NCBI RefSeq assembly: GCF_030646155.1
Contig: NZ_JAUTDN010000006.1
Location: forward strand, 124,001-188,000
Origin: Conexibacter sp. CPCC 205762
GTDB taxonomy: Bacteria; Actinomycetota; Thermoleophilia; Solirubrobacterales; Solirubrobacteraceae
Direction of reading: 5' to 3'
DNA length: 64,000 nucleotides
The position numbers were made by a program, and so were the translations under genes. The notes beneath the pieces were generated by a model, which was not told the DNA's origin, did not search any database, and saw only the letters and a list, made by a program, of their open reading frames with translations. Each line of letters begins with the position of its first letter. Positions within the stretch are counted from its first letter, which is position 1. This document shows positions 1 through 6,951 of this stretch, one piece after another.

Positions 1-282
1 GACCCGGCGCCGCCGGAGCAGGAGCGGGTCGCGCTGCTGCGCAGCATCATGCGCGCGGTCGTGCTCGACCCGGGCGCCGCGGCGGCCGGCGGCGGCGAGC
101 TGGGGGAGCTGCGCGCCGAGCTGATGCTGGCGTTGCTGATCGGCGTCTCGGTGACGCGCTCCAACGGCGCGCTGCCGGCGATCGCCACAGCACCGCGCGA
201 GCGGCTGCTGGAGGAGCTGGGCCCGCTGCTCGACGCGCTCGCGCGCGGGGGCGGCGCGGACGTGGCGGCGGACGCCTCCTAG
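1..282 (+). CDS. TetR-family regulator, C-terminal part (truncated by window edge)
   Basis: The first 93 codons are open from base 1 and end at TAG 280-282; the N-terminal DNA-binding domain lies outside the window. The visible part resembles the ligand-binding C-terminal domain of TetR/AcrR regulators: an LLIGVSVTRS helix followed by a short loop and a closing ERLLEELGPLLDAL helix. Its ligand and targets cannot be told from this fragment. The stop shares the palindrome CTAG with the stop of the convergent TetR gene, so the two genes overlap tail to tail by 4 bp. An internal ATG at 49 is in frame but lies inside the domain and is not the real start. Confidence 0.72.
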   Translation, partial: DPAPPEQERVALLRSIMRAVVLDPGAAAAGGGELGELRAELMLALLIGVSVTRSNGALPAIATAPRERLLEELGPLLDALARGGGADVAADAS

Positions 283-941
283 CGCGCGGGCCGCGGTCGC
301 AGTCCGTCGAGCACGATCTCGACCGACCGTCTCCAGTCGAGCACGCCCGCCTGCACGATGCTCGCGAGCGCGGCGTAGAGCGGCGGCATGTCGCTCGCCT
401 TCAGGTCGGCGCGCACGACGCCGGCCGCCTTCGCTCTCTCGACCCACGCGGCCGTCAGCCCGAGCAGGCCCTCGACCTGCTCGACCGACGGGCCGAGCGG
501 GCCGCCGGACAGGTGCTGCGCCGGCGCGGCGCCCGCGAGCGTGCCGACGATCTCGGCGTAGCCGCGGTCGCGCAGCTGCATCTCGGCGCACCACTGGAAG
601 GAGCGCTCGAGCGCCCGCCACGGGTCCGGGTCGGTGAGCATCTCGCGCGCGACCCAGTCGCTGATCGCGTCGAAGCGCTGCTCGACGATCGCGACCGCGA
701 GCGACTGCTTCGTCGGGAAGTTGCGGTAGACGGTCCCCACGCCGACACCGGCGCGGCGTGCGATCTCGTCCATCTGGGCATCACGCCCGTATTCGGAGAA
801 GACCTCGCGCGCGGCGTCGAGGATCTTCGCGCGGTTCCGCGCGGCGTCCGCGCGCAACGGCTTCTGTGGCTGCGCGCCGGAATCCGGCTCGGGTCTGGAC
901 GTCGAGGTTGACAAGCGGAACCGCGCCTCCGTATCGTTCAA
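279..941 (-). CDS. TetR/AcrR-family transcriptional regulator
   Basis: A 220-residue protein with a TetR N-terminal helix-turn-helix at about residues 32-80 (ILDAAREVFSEYG, then MDEIARRAGVGVGTVYRNF) and a helical C-terminal effector domain that includes LLGLTAAWVERAKAAGVVR. It is divergent from the efflux pump at 1002, the usual arrangement for a repressor controlling a drug exporter, so pump control is inferred. The start is uncertain: TTG at 941 gives 220 residues, and TTG at 914 has GGAGG 11 nt upstream and gives 211. Both remove none of the DNA-binding domain. The repeats between the two genes are the likely operator. Confidence 0.88.
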   Translation of the reverse strand: MNDTEARFRLSTSTSRPEPDSGAQPQKPLRADAARNRAKILDAAREVFSEYGRDAQMDEIARRAGVGVGTVYRNFPTKQSLAVAIVEQRFDAISDWVAREMLTDPDPWRALERSFQWCAEMQLRDRGYAEIVGTLAGAAPAQHLSGGPLGPSVEQVEGLLGLTAAWVERAKAAGVVRADLKASDMPPLYAALASIVQAGVLDWRRSVEIVLDGLRPRPAR

Positions 942-966
942 GCGGAACCGGAACTCCGTTTCCGGT
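912..966. promoter_or_regulatory. Candidate TetR operator between regulator and pump
   Basis: An 11-bp direct repeat CAAGCGGAACC occurs at 912-922 and 939-949, 27 bp apart. It is followed by the inverted repeat CGGA-AC-TCCG at 949-958 and by ACCGGA (947-952) facing TCCGGT (961-966). The elements span the region where both divergent promoters must lie. Assignment to the adjacent TetR protein is inference from position. Confidence 0.4.
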
Positions 967-1001
967 CAGGCCTATCTTACCCCTTGGAGAGAAGGACGCG
1001 C

Positions 1002-2465
1002 ATGAGCTCCGCCGCACCGCAGTCTGGGCCCGATCCGCTTCGCTGGAAAGCGCTCGTCGTGCTCGCGATCGCCCAGTTCATGGTCGTGCTCGACGCCTCG
1101 ATCGTGAACGTCGCGCTGCCGTCGATCCAGAGAGATCTCGACTTCTCCGACGCGAGCCTGCAGTGGGTCGTCAACGCCTACACGCTGATGTTCGGCGGCT
1201 TCCTGCTGCTCGGCGGCCGCGCCGCGGATCTGTTCGGCCGCCGGCGCGTCTTCATCGCCGGCCTCGGGCTGTTCTCGGTCGCCTCGCTGGTGGGCGGCTT
1301 CGCGACCTCGTCGGAGTGGCTGATCATCGCCCGCGGCGTGCAGGGCCTCGGCGCCGCGATCGTCTCGCCGGCCGCGCTGTCGATCGTCACGACGACCTTC
1401 ACCGAGGGCGCCGAGCGCAACAAGGCGCTCGGCATCTGGGGCGCGCTCGCCGGTGCCGGCGGCGCCGTCGGCGTGCTGCTCGGCGGCATGCTGACCGAGT
1501 GGGCCGGCTGGGAGTGGGTGCTGTTCGTCAACGTCCCGATCGGCCTGCTCGCCGCCGTGCTGGCGCCGCGCTTCGTGCGCGAGAGCCGCGGCCACGAGGA
1601 GACGAGCATGGACATAGCGGGCGCGGCGCTCGTGACGAGCGGCCTCGTCGTGCTCGTCTACGCGCTCGTCGACGCCGAGAAGGCCGGCTGGACCTCGTTC
1701 CAGACGCTCGGCCTGATCGGGCTGTCGATCGTGCTGCTGATCGCGTTCGTGATCGTCGAGCAGCGGCTCGTCAAGCACCCGGTGATGCCGCTGAGAATCT
1801 TCCGCAACCGCAACGTCGCCAGCGCCGACGCGGTCGCGCTGCTGGTCGGCGCGTCGCTCTTCTCGATGTTCTTCTTCATCTCGCTCTACCTGCAGCAGGT
1901 GCTCGGCTACTCGGCGCTGAAGGCGGGCCTGTCGTACCTGCCGCTGGCGCTGACGATCATCGTCTCGGCCGGCGCCGCCTCGCAGCTGGTGACGAGAGTG
2001 GGGCCGAAGCCGATCCTCGTGCTCGGCCTGTCGCTGACGGCGATCGGCCTGCTGCTGTTCACGCAGGTGTCGGCCGGCGGCTCGTTCCTCGGCGACGTGC
2101 TCATACCGTCGCTGGTCGTCGCGGCCGGGCTCGGCTTCTCCTTTGTGCCACTGACGATCACCGCCGTCGCCGGCGTCAGCCACCAGGAGGCCGGCCTCGC
2201 CTCCGGCCTGATCAACACCTCCCAGCAGGTCGGCGGCGCGCTCGGCCTGGCGATCCTCTCCTCGATCTCCAACTCGCGCTTCAGCGATGTCCTCGGCGCC
2301 GGTCCCCCGACCGCGGGCGCAGTCAGAAACGCGCTGACAGAGGGCTTCCAGCTCGCCTTCGCCGTCGGCGCCGGCTTCGCCCTCGTCGGCGTCCTGCTCG
2401 CCCTCCTCGTCGTCCCCCGCGTGCGCAGCGAGGACATGCCGCAGGAGGTCGCGGTCGGCGCGTGA
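1002..2465 (+). CDS. MFS drug efflux transporter, DHA2 (EmrB/QacA) type
   Basis: A 487-residue membrane protein with the length and pattern of the 14-helix DHA2 drug:proton antiporters. LDASIVNVALPSIQRDL is motif D1 in helix 1, and GRRRVFIAGLGLFSVASL is motif A after helix 2. Hydrophobic segments continue to about residue 470. Such pumps export lipophilic or cationic compounds at the expense of the proton gradient; the substrate cannot be read from sequence. ATG 1002 was chosen over the in-frame TTG 984 because GGAGAGAAGGA lies just upstream. It is divergent from a TetR gene and has a hairpin cluster after its stop. Confidence 0.93.
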   Translation: MSSAAPQSGPDPLRWKALVVLAIAQFMVVLDASIVNVALPSIQRDLDFSDASLQWVVNAYTLMFGGFLLLGGRAADLFGRRRVFIAGLGLFSVASLVGGFATSSEWLIIARGVQGLGAAIVSPAALSIVTTTFTEGAERNKALGIWGALAGAGGAVGVLLGGMLTEWAGWEWVLFVNVPIGLLAAVLAPRFVRESRGHEETSMDIAGAALVTSGLVVLVYALVDAEKAGWTSFQTLGLIGLSIVLLIAFVIVEQRLVKHPVMPLRIFRNRNVASADAVALLVGASLFSMFFFISLYLQQVLGYSALKAGLSYLPLALTIIVSAGAASQLVTRVGPKPILVLGLSLTAIGLLLFTQVSAGGSFLGDVLIPSLVVAAGLGFSFVPLTITAVAGVSHQEAGLASGLINTSQQVGGALGLAILSSISNSRFSDVLGAGPPTAGAVRNALTEGFQLAFAVGAGFALVGVLLALLVVPRVRSEDMPQEVAVGA

Positions 2466-2502
2466 GGGCGATCCAACACAGCTGGTGTTGAGACGGGCGG
2501 AG

Positions 2503-2566
2503 CGAGGCTCTAGCCTCGTCAGGGTGCTCCCCGGGCCGGCCCGGAGCCGACTCCGGCCCGAGGAGC
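2503..2566. terminator. Hairpin cluster, likely bidirectional terminator
   Basis: Two hairpins follow the pump gene. CGAGGC (2503-2508) pairs with GCCTCG (2513-2518) around TCTA. GCTCC (2526-2530) plus CGGGCCGG (2532-2539) pair with CCGGCCCG (2553-2560) plus GGAGC (2562-2566), with one mismatch between the blocks. There is no U tract, as is common at this G+C. The cluster also lies downstream of the minus-strand small gene at 2623. Confidence 0.45.
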
Positions 2567-2622
2567 GTGGTGGGAACCGCCAAAAACACGGCAGCGAATG
2601 CGCTCCATGTCCGGCGTTGGCG

Positions 2623-2700
2623 CTACTTGCTGTGCATCCGGTCTATGACCAGGATTGCCAGCAGTAGCGCCACCGCCAACACGGCAGCAATTGCTTCCAT
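2623..2700 (-). CDS. Putative 25-residue membrane peptide
   Basis: A short reading frame with ATG at 2700 and TAG at 2625-2623. The product begins with Met-Glu-Ala-Ile, has one hydrophobic helix (AAVLAVALLLAILVI, about residues 5-19) and ends in a polar tail DRMHSK. An AGAGGAG ribosome site sits 5-6 nt before the ATG. The local base composition is clearly lower in G+C than the flanking genes. Size and layout recall single-helix partner peptides such as KdpF, but no kdp gene is nearby, so the role is unknown; it could also be a leader peptide. Evidence is the ribosome site plus the coherent transmembrane sequence, with no homology. Confidence 0.5.
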   Translation of the reverse strand: MEAIAAVLAVALLLAILVIDRMHSK

Positions 2701-2705
2701 GTTCA

Positions 2706-2762
2706 CTCCTCTCTTGTCGTGGAACCGCCGTTCGGCTCCGTACCGGCGGCTCAGGAGAGGAG
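2706..2762 (-). promoter_or_regulatory. Leader hairpin able to hide the small gene's ribosome site
   Basis: On the minus-strand transcript, CTCCTCTC (2762-2755) can pair perfectly with GAGAGGAG (2713-2706), which is the ribosome site of the 25-residue gene. Inside this stem CCGCCG (2749-2744) pairs with CGGCGG (2730-2725). The nested 8-bp and 6-bp stems would block translation unless opened. The regulatory role is inferred from complementarity only. Confidence 0.4.
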
Positions 2763-2871
2763 GTCGTTTCCCACGCCGACGATCCTTTCGAAAAAGGTGC
2801 TACGTGTCTGTCGCGGGCTGTAACAATTGTCGCGCGGGTGTGTGAATCTTCTCGCGCGATAGGCTCGGCGG

Positions 2872-3543
2872 ATGGCCAAGCAGCCGCCTCTTCGTGCCGG
2901 GGACGCAGATCGCGAGCAGGTGATCGCGCTGCTGCGACAGGCGTCGGTCGACGGGCGGCTGACGGTCGAGGAGCTGGCCGACCGCGCGGAGGAGGCGCAG
3001 GAGGCGAGAACGTACGACGAGCTGAGAGCGATCGTCGCCGACCTGGTGCCGGGCGGGCGGCTGCCGACGGCGGCGGCGCCGGCCGCGGGCGTCGCGGCGG
3101 AGGCGGTCGAGCGGCACCGGGCGGTGCTCTCCAGCCTCGACCGGCGCGGGCGCTGGGTGCTGGCGCCGCGCAGCCGCTTCGTCGCGACGCTCGGCTCCGT
3201 CTCGCTCGACCTGCGGCAGGCGGTGCTGCCCGGCCCGGAGGTCGAGATCGTGCTGAAGGCGGTGCTCGGCTCGGCCGAGCTGCTCGTGCCCGAGGGGACC
3301 GACGTGCGCGTCAGCGGCGGCAACGTGCTCGGCTCCTGCGAGCTGCACCTCGGCGCCGAGGCGCCGCCGCCGGGCGCGCCGATCGTGCGCGTGATCGTCC
3401 AGGGCGCGCTCGGCTCGGTCGAGGTCCGCAGCGAGCCGCGCCTGACCGACCGCATCAAGGCCGAGGCGAAGAAGCTCGCCGAGCGCTGGATCAGCTCGCC
3501 GGCGGCGCCGCGTCCGCCGAAGCCGCCGCGCCCGCCGGGCTGA
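2872..3543 (+). CDS. DUF1707 domain protein with LiaF-like C-terminus
   Basis: A 223-residue soluble protein. Residues about 7-58 form a DUF1707 domain (LRAGDADREQVIALLRQA, then VEELADRAEEAQ), an actinobacterial module of unknown function. Residues about 95-205 repeat short beta strands of the type LGSVSLDLRQ and LGSAELLVPEGTDV, as in the cell-wall-stress proteins LiaF/VraT. It ends in a Pro-rich tail. No signal peptide or membrane helix is visible. There is no ribosome site; TAGGCT at 2860-2865 lies 6 nt before the ATG, which fits a leaderless transcript. A role in sensing envelope stress is inferred from the family. Confidence 0.87.
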   Translation: MAKQPPLRAGDADREQVIALLRQASVDGRLTVEELADRAEEAQEARTYDELRAIVADLVPGGRLPTAAAPAAGVAAEAVERHRAVLSSLDRRGRWVLAPRSRFVATLGSVSLDLRQAVLPGPEVEIVLKAVLGSAELLVPEGTDVRVSGGNVLGSCELHLGAEAPPPGAPIVRVIVQGALGSVEVRSEPRLTDRIKAEAKKLAERWISSPAAPRPPKPPRPPG

Positions 3544-3610
3544 GCCGCGTCGCCTGAGGCACGCCCGCCGCGCTGGGCCGCGTCGCGCGTGGCGGCAGCG
3601 CCCGCGCCGG

Positions 3611-4354
3611 CTACTCCCGCGTCGGCGCGCCGCCGATCAGGTCGAGGAACTGGTTGCGGCGGACGGCGAAGGGGCGGTCGGGGGCGAAGCGGCGGCGCGA
3701 GCGGGCCAGCTTTTCGCCGCGGTAGCGCCAGCGCGCCCACGGCGAGTCGGGCGTGCCCAGCCGGCAGGCGCAGTAGAGCGCGACGAACGGGATGTGCAGC
3801 GAGACGATCCCGAGCAGGAACCGCCCCTTCATGAAGCACAGGCCCGACAGCAGCACCAGCAGCATCACCGCGCCGATCGAGGCGAACGTGCCGCCGGTCC
3901 CGCCGAGGCCGACCGGGCGCACGCCCATCGCCACGATCGTCGCGAAGACGGCCGCGAGCACGACCGCGTCGAGCGAGCTGCGGCCCTCCTTCGCCCAGTA
4001 GACGTCCTCGAGGTGGAGCCAGAGCGCGAACTCGTCGAGCGTCAGCCCCGCGCCGATCCCGAAGCCGATCGCGGTGATCTGCATCCACGGGTGCTTGAAC
4101 TCGGTCGCGTAGCCGACGAAGCCCGAGATCAGCAGCAGCGAGATCCCCCACACGAGGTGGTGGATGTGGACGCCGCTGCCGGTTCTGACGCTCCCCGGCC
4201 ACCACGTCACGCGCGCGCTGCGCGTCAGGCGCGCGCTCGTGCGGATGAAGCCGAACGAGAGCAGGAACGAGACCAGCACCAGCAGCGCCGGCCCGCGCGG
4301 CGAGTCGGGCGAGATGTCGAGGTCGAAGTAGAGCGAGCCGTAGATCGGGTCCAT
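3611..4354 (-). CDS. Multi-pass membrane protein with conserved His/Asp/Glu motifs
   Basis: A 247-residue integral membrane protein with about seven hydrophobic segments, belonging to an uncharacterised actinobacterial family. Polar motifs lie at membrane borders: GVHIHHLVWG before one helix and LDEFALWLHLEDVYW after the next. Such His/Asp/Glu clusters in membranes often bind metal, so a membrane hydrolase or metal-dependent enzyme is possible, but no function is established. ATG 4354 is preferred to an upstream in-frame start because the longer N-terminus is low-complexity Arg/Gly and the shorter one starts directly with MDPIYGSLYFDLD. TACCCT lies 10 nt before it and may be a -10 box. Confidence 0.83.
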   Translation of the reverse strand: MDPIYGSLYFDLDISPDSPRGPALLVLVSFLLSFGFIRTSARLTRSARVTWWPGSVRTGSGVHIHHLVWGISLLLISGFVGYATEFKHPWMQITAIGFGIGAGLTLDEFALWLHLEDVYWAKEGRSSLDAVVLAAVFATIVAMGVRPVGLGGTGGTFASIGAVMLLVLLSGLCFMKGRFLLGIVSLHIPFVALYCACRLGTPDSPWARWRYRGEKLARSRRRFAPDRPFAVRRNQFLDLIGGAPTRE

Positions 4355-4399
4355 CCTGCGCGGAAGGGTAGGGCCTCGGGCGCGCGCGCCGTGCGATCG

Positions 4400-4424
4400 C
4401 CCGCCCAGCACGCGGCTGGCGGGC
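4400..4424 (-). terminator. Candidate terminator hairpin
   Basis: CCGCC-C-AGC (4401-4409) pairs with GCT-GGCGG (4415-4422) around a short loop, with one bulged base. It lies just after the minus-strand gene ending at 4448. No T tract. Confidence 0.33.
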
Positions 4425-4447
4425 GGGGTGCGCGCGAAGCTGGCGCG

Positions 4448-4804
4448 TCAGTCGCGCGCGGAGGCGAAGTCGGTGACGGCGTAGACGTGGCAGCCGACGT
4501 GATCGCGCACGGCGGCGTCCGCATCGCCGGGGTTGCCGCAGTGGATCACGTACGGCTCGCGCCGCCCGAGGTCGAGGATCGCGAGCACCGTCAGCCCGTG
4601 GATCGGGTCGGCTCTGCCGACCTCGGTGATGCAGTCGCGCCCGCTGCGCCGCGCCCACAGGCGGAAGATCCTGCGCTGGCGCGGCTCGATCCCTGAGTCG
4701 GCCGCGGCGCGGCGGCGGATCTCGGCGTAGGCGGCCTCGGCGTCTGCGTCGCTGGCGTCAGCGCCCGGGACGAAGAAGTCGACCGCCTGCTCGGTGGCGG
4801 TCAT
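4448..4804 (-). CDS. Conserved hypothetical protein, 118 residues
   Basis: I do not recognise a family. The N-terminal half is helical and charged (AEAAYAEIRRRAAADSG); the C-terminal half reads as alternating strands and turns (HGLTVLAILDLG, then PYVIHCGNPGDAD). It has no signal peptide or membrane helix, so a small cytoplasmic protein is likely. ATG 4804 shares ATGA with the stop of the 51-residue gene upstream, which indicates translational coupling and fixes the start; the reading frame stays open further upstream but gives Arg/Pro-rich sequence typical of noncoding frames here. Confidence 0.73.
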   Translation of the reverse strand: MTATEQAVDFFVPGADASDADAEAAYAEIRRRAAADSGIEPRQRRIFRLWARRSGRDCITEVGRADPIHGLTVLAILDLGRREPYVIHCGNPGDADAAVRDHVGCHVYAVTDFASARD

Positions 4805-4956
4805 GCCGCGCCCCGGCGGCGCGGCTGGGGCGCGGGCTGCTGCTGCGGACGGGACAGCTCGGCGCGCTCCTGCGCACTGCGATCGCGTTGCATTCCGCGG
4901 TCGCGCGCGCGCCTTGCGGCGATCATCCGCCGGATCAGGTCTGTGGCTCTGGCCAT
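4801..4956 (-). CDS. Small basic protein, 51 residues, coupled to next gene
   Basis: ATG 4956 is preceded by GGGAGAGG at a normal distance and the gene ends in TGA 4803-4801, which overlaps the ATG of the 118-residue gene as ATGA. The product starts MARATDLIRRMIAARRARDR and ends in a Gln/Pro/Arg-rich tail. It is strongly basic and has no hydrophobic segment. I know no homologous family; binding to nucleic acid or to an anionic partner would fit the charge but is a guess. The ribosome site and exact start-stop overlap are the reasons to call it a gene. Confidence 0.62.
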   Translation of the reverse strand: MARATDLIRRMIAARRARDRGMQRDRSAQERAELSRPQQQPAPQPRRRGAA

Positions 4957-5029
4957 GGGCCTCTCCCACCTCTGTTAGCTGTCGCGCGGGAGGACGAGGA
5001 GGCCAAGCGTGCGTTGATCGCATTCCAGT

Positions 5030-6136
5030 CTACTGGCTCTTCTGCGCCTCGATCCGGCGTTGGCGATCCAGCTCGGCGTCGAGCTCGACGCCGAACAGCA
5101 GCGCGAGGTTCGCGATCCACAGCCAGATGAGGAAGATGATCACGCCGCCGAGCGCCCCGTAGGTCGCGTTGTAGGAGCCGAAGTTGGCGGTGTAGAAGGC
5201 GAAGCCGACCGAGGCGACGATCAGGATCAGCAGCCCGACGGCCGCGCCGGGCGTGATCCAGCGCAGCTTCGGCTGCTTGACGTTCGGCCCGACCCATGTC
5301 AGCAGCGCGATCATCACGACCGCGATCAGCAGCATCACCGGCCATTTGGCGATGTTCCAGACGGTCACCGCGCTGTCGCCGAGGCCGATCACGTCGCCGA
5401 GCGAGCGCGCGACCGAGCCGCTCGCGACGAAGCCGATCGCCAGCACCGCTATCAGCACCACCATCACCGCGGTGATCGCGAGCTGCAGCGGGCGCAGCTT
5501 CCAGAACGGGCGCGTCTCCTCGACGTCGTAGACGCCGTTGGCGGCGCGCATGAACGCGCCGATGTAGCCGGAGGCCGACCACAGCGCGGTGACGAGGCCG
5601 ACGCCGAGCAGCGCGCCCGCGCCGCCCTTGTCTCTGACGACGCCGGTCAGCGAGGTCTCGACGGTGTCGGCGGTCGAGCCCGGCGCGATCTCGCGCACGA
5701 TGCTGAGCATCGAGTTGACGGTGCGCGGATACTCGCCGAAGAGGCCGATCAGCGCGACCATCACGATCAGCAGCGGGAACAGCGACAGGACCGAGTAGTA
5801 GGTCAGCGCTGCCGCCCAGTCCTGCAGGCCGTCCTGCTTGAAGCCTCTGCCGGCGCGCTTGAAGGTCGCGACCCAGCCGCGCGGCTCGATATCCGTGGGG
5901 GAGTCGGGCTCTGACGATTCCGCGCGCGAGGTTCGGGCGGGCGGGGGCGGCTCGGCGGACGCGGCCGGCGGGGTCTCGGCCGGCGCTGCGCCTGCTGCGT
6001 TGTGCGGGGAAGGCGGCGGGGCATCGGCGGCGGGCGGCGCGGGCGGCGGCGCGGCGTCGTCGGCGGGCGCGCCGCCGCCGGGGTTGCGCAGGCGGCCGAT
6101 CAGGCCGCCTTGGCGGCGTCGGGAGCGGGCGGCCAT
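5030..6136 (-). CDS. YihY/virulence factor BrkB family membrane protein
   Basis: A 368-residue protein. The first ~95 residues are Pro/Ala-rich and disordered, longer than in the usual family member. The core (about 96-345) has six membrane segments with the family pattern GFKQDGLQDWAAALTYYSVLSLFPLL in helix 1 and YNATYGALGGVIIFLIWLWI near the end. The family was once thought to be RNase BN; that is discredited, and its real function is unknown, with suggested envelope or transport roles. It follows the DUF3618 gene by 4 bp and forms an operon with it and the holin-like gene. Confidence 0.92.
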   Translation of the reverse strand: MAARSRRRQGGLIGRLRNPGGGAPADDAAPPPAPPAADAPPPSPHNAAGAAPAETPPAASAEPPPPARTSRAESSEPDSPTDIEPRGWVATFKRAGRGFKQDGLQDWAAALTYYSVLSLFPLLIVMVALIGLFGEYPRTVNSMLSIVREIAPGSTADTVETSLTGVVRDKGGAGALLGVGLVTALWSASGYIGAFMRAANGVYDVEETRPFWKLRPLQLAITAVMVVLIAVLAIGFVASGSVARSLGDVIGLGDSAVTVWNIAKWPVMLLIAVVMIALLTWVGPNVKQPKLRWITPGAAVGLLILIVASVGFAFYTANFGSYNATYGALGGVIIFLIWLWIANLALLFGVELDAELDRQRRIEAQKSQ

Positions 6137-6140
6137 CGGT

Positions 6141-6434
6141 TCAACGCCGTGCGATCCGCAGCGCGACGAGGCCGGCCGCGACGACGCCGGCCGCCACCAG
6201 CGGCAGCGGGTTGCTCTTCGCCTTCGTCTTCAGCTGCTCGACGCGGTCGTGCGCCTGCGCCTTCACGTCGGCCTTGATCGCGAGCGCGGCGACGGTGTCG
6301 CCGAGGTCGCTGCGGGTCGCCTCGATCTGGCGCCGCAGCGCGACCGGGTCGCCCTCCGCCAGCACGACGACGTCGGCGGCGGCGTGGCCGTTGCTCAGTG
6401 CTGACGTGCCGTTCGCGCGCGGGTCTTCGCCCAT
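6141..6434 (-). CDS. DUF3618 family membrane-tethered protein
   Basis: A 97-residue protein with a DUF3618 core: IEATRSDLGDTVAAL followed by an amphipathic helix (DVKAQAHDRVEQLKTKAKS) and one C-terminal membrane helix (PLVAAGVVAAGLVAL). The family is common in Actinobacteria next to holin-like and BrkB genes and has no known function. ATG 6434 was chosen because AAGGAGG lies 7 nt upstream; this makes the gene overlap the 3' end of the preceding holin-like gene by 40 bp in another frame. A cytoplasmic N-terminus is inferred from charge. Confidence 0.87.
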   Translation of the reverse strand: MGEDPRANGTSALSNGHAAADVVVLAEGDPVALRRQIEATRSDLGDTVAALAIKADVKAQAHDRVEQLKTKAKSNPLPLVAAGVVAAGLVALRIARR

Positions 6435-6853
6435 TGCACGTCCTCCTTCACGGTCTCGACGGTCTGTTCCGGCACTGGCGGGGTCGCCTGCTGGACCTGC
6501 TTCTTGCCGGCGAGCGCGGCGATGCCGGCGAGCGCGAACAGCACGATCGCGACGATCAGCGCCGCCAGCCAGGTCGCGACGGCGAGGCTGAGCGCGACGA
6601 TCGCGGCCGTCACGAGCGCGCCGACGCCGTACAGCCCGAAGACCGCGGCGCCGCCGAACATGCCGGCGCTTCTGCCGGCGTGCTTGCCCTTCTCGGCCAG
6701 CTCGGCCTTCGCGAGCGCGACCTCTTCCCGCACGAGCAGCGACGCCTGGTCCGACAGCCGCCGCAGCAGCTGCGCCACCGGCAGCTCCGCGAGCTGCTCG
6801 TCGTGCGTCGGGTCGTGCGGCCCTGCTGCTCCGTTGCTGCGGATGCTGCTCAT
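6395..6853 (-). CDS. Phage holin family (actinobacterial holin-X) membrane protein
   Basis: A 152-residue protein with an N-terminal soluble helix (LLRRLSDQASLLVREEVALAKAEL in part, about residues 27-55) and two long hydrophobic segments at about 68-92 and 96-118. This is the layout of the actinobacterial putative holin-X/DUF1469-like family. Despite the name it is a chromosomal envelope protein; no phage gene is near. AGGAGG stands 10 nt before ATG 6853. It is the first gene of the minus-strand operon with DUF3618 and BrkB genes, a frequent grouping in actinobacterial genomes. Confidence 0.86.
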   Translation of the reverse strand: MSSIRSNGAAGPHDPTHDEQLAELPVAQLLRRLSDQASLLVREEVALAKAELAEKGKHAGRSAGMFGGAAVFGLYGVGALVTAAIVALSLAVATWLAALIVAIVLFALAGIAALAGKKQVQQATPPVPEQTVETVKEDVQWAKTRARTARQH

Positions 6854-6909
6854 CTGGGCGCAACCTCCTGCCGTTTGTCGACAGTGGAAGCGATACCCGC
6901 TCGGGCGCA

Positions 6910-6941
6910 GGGCACACGCGCGGGTGAGCGCGCGTGCGCCC
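6910..6941 (-). terminator. Terminator hairpin after the pst-phosphoesterase operon
   Basis: CACGCGCG (6915-6922) pairs with CGCGCGTG (6929-6936) around GGTGAG, extended by GGGC (6910-6913) with GCCC (6938-6941) across one mismatch. It starts right after the stop codon at 6952 of the last gene of the operon. Confidence 0.5.
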
Positions 6942-6951
6942 GCTGGTCCGT

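Noticed and set aside
2485-2667. Possible 60-residue gene on the plus strand
   Set aside because: It runs through strong hairpins, has no ribosome site or protein-like sequence, and lies opposite a better supported small gene.
2623-2700. KdpF subunit
   Set aside because: Only size and one helix agree; no kdpABC genes are in the region and the sequence is not clearly KdpF-like.
6395-6853. Prophage remnant because of a holin family match
   Set aside because: The family is a chromosomal actinobacterial membrane protein found with DUF3618 and BrkB; no phage gene is nearby.
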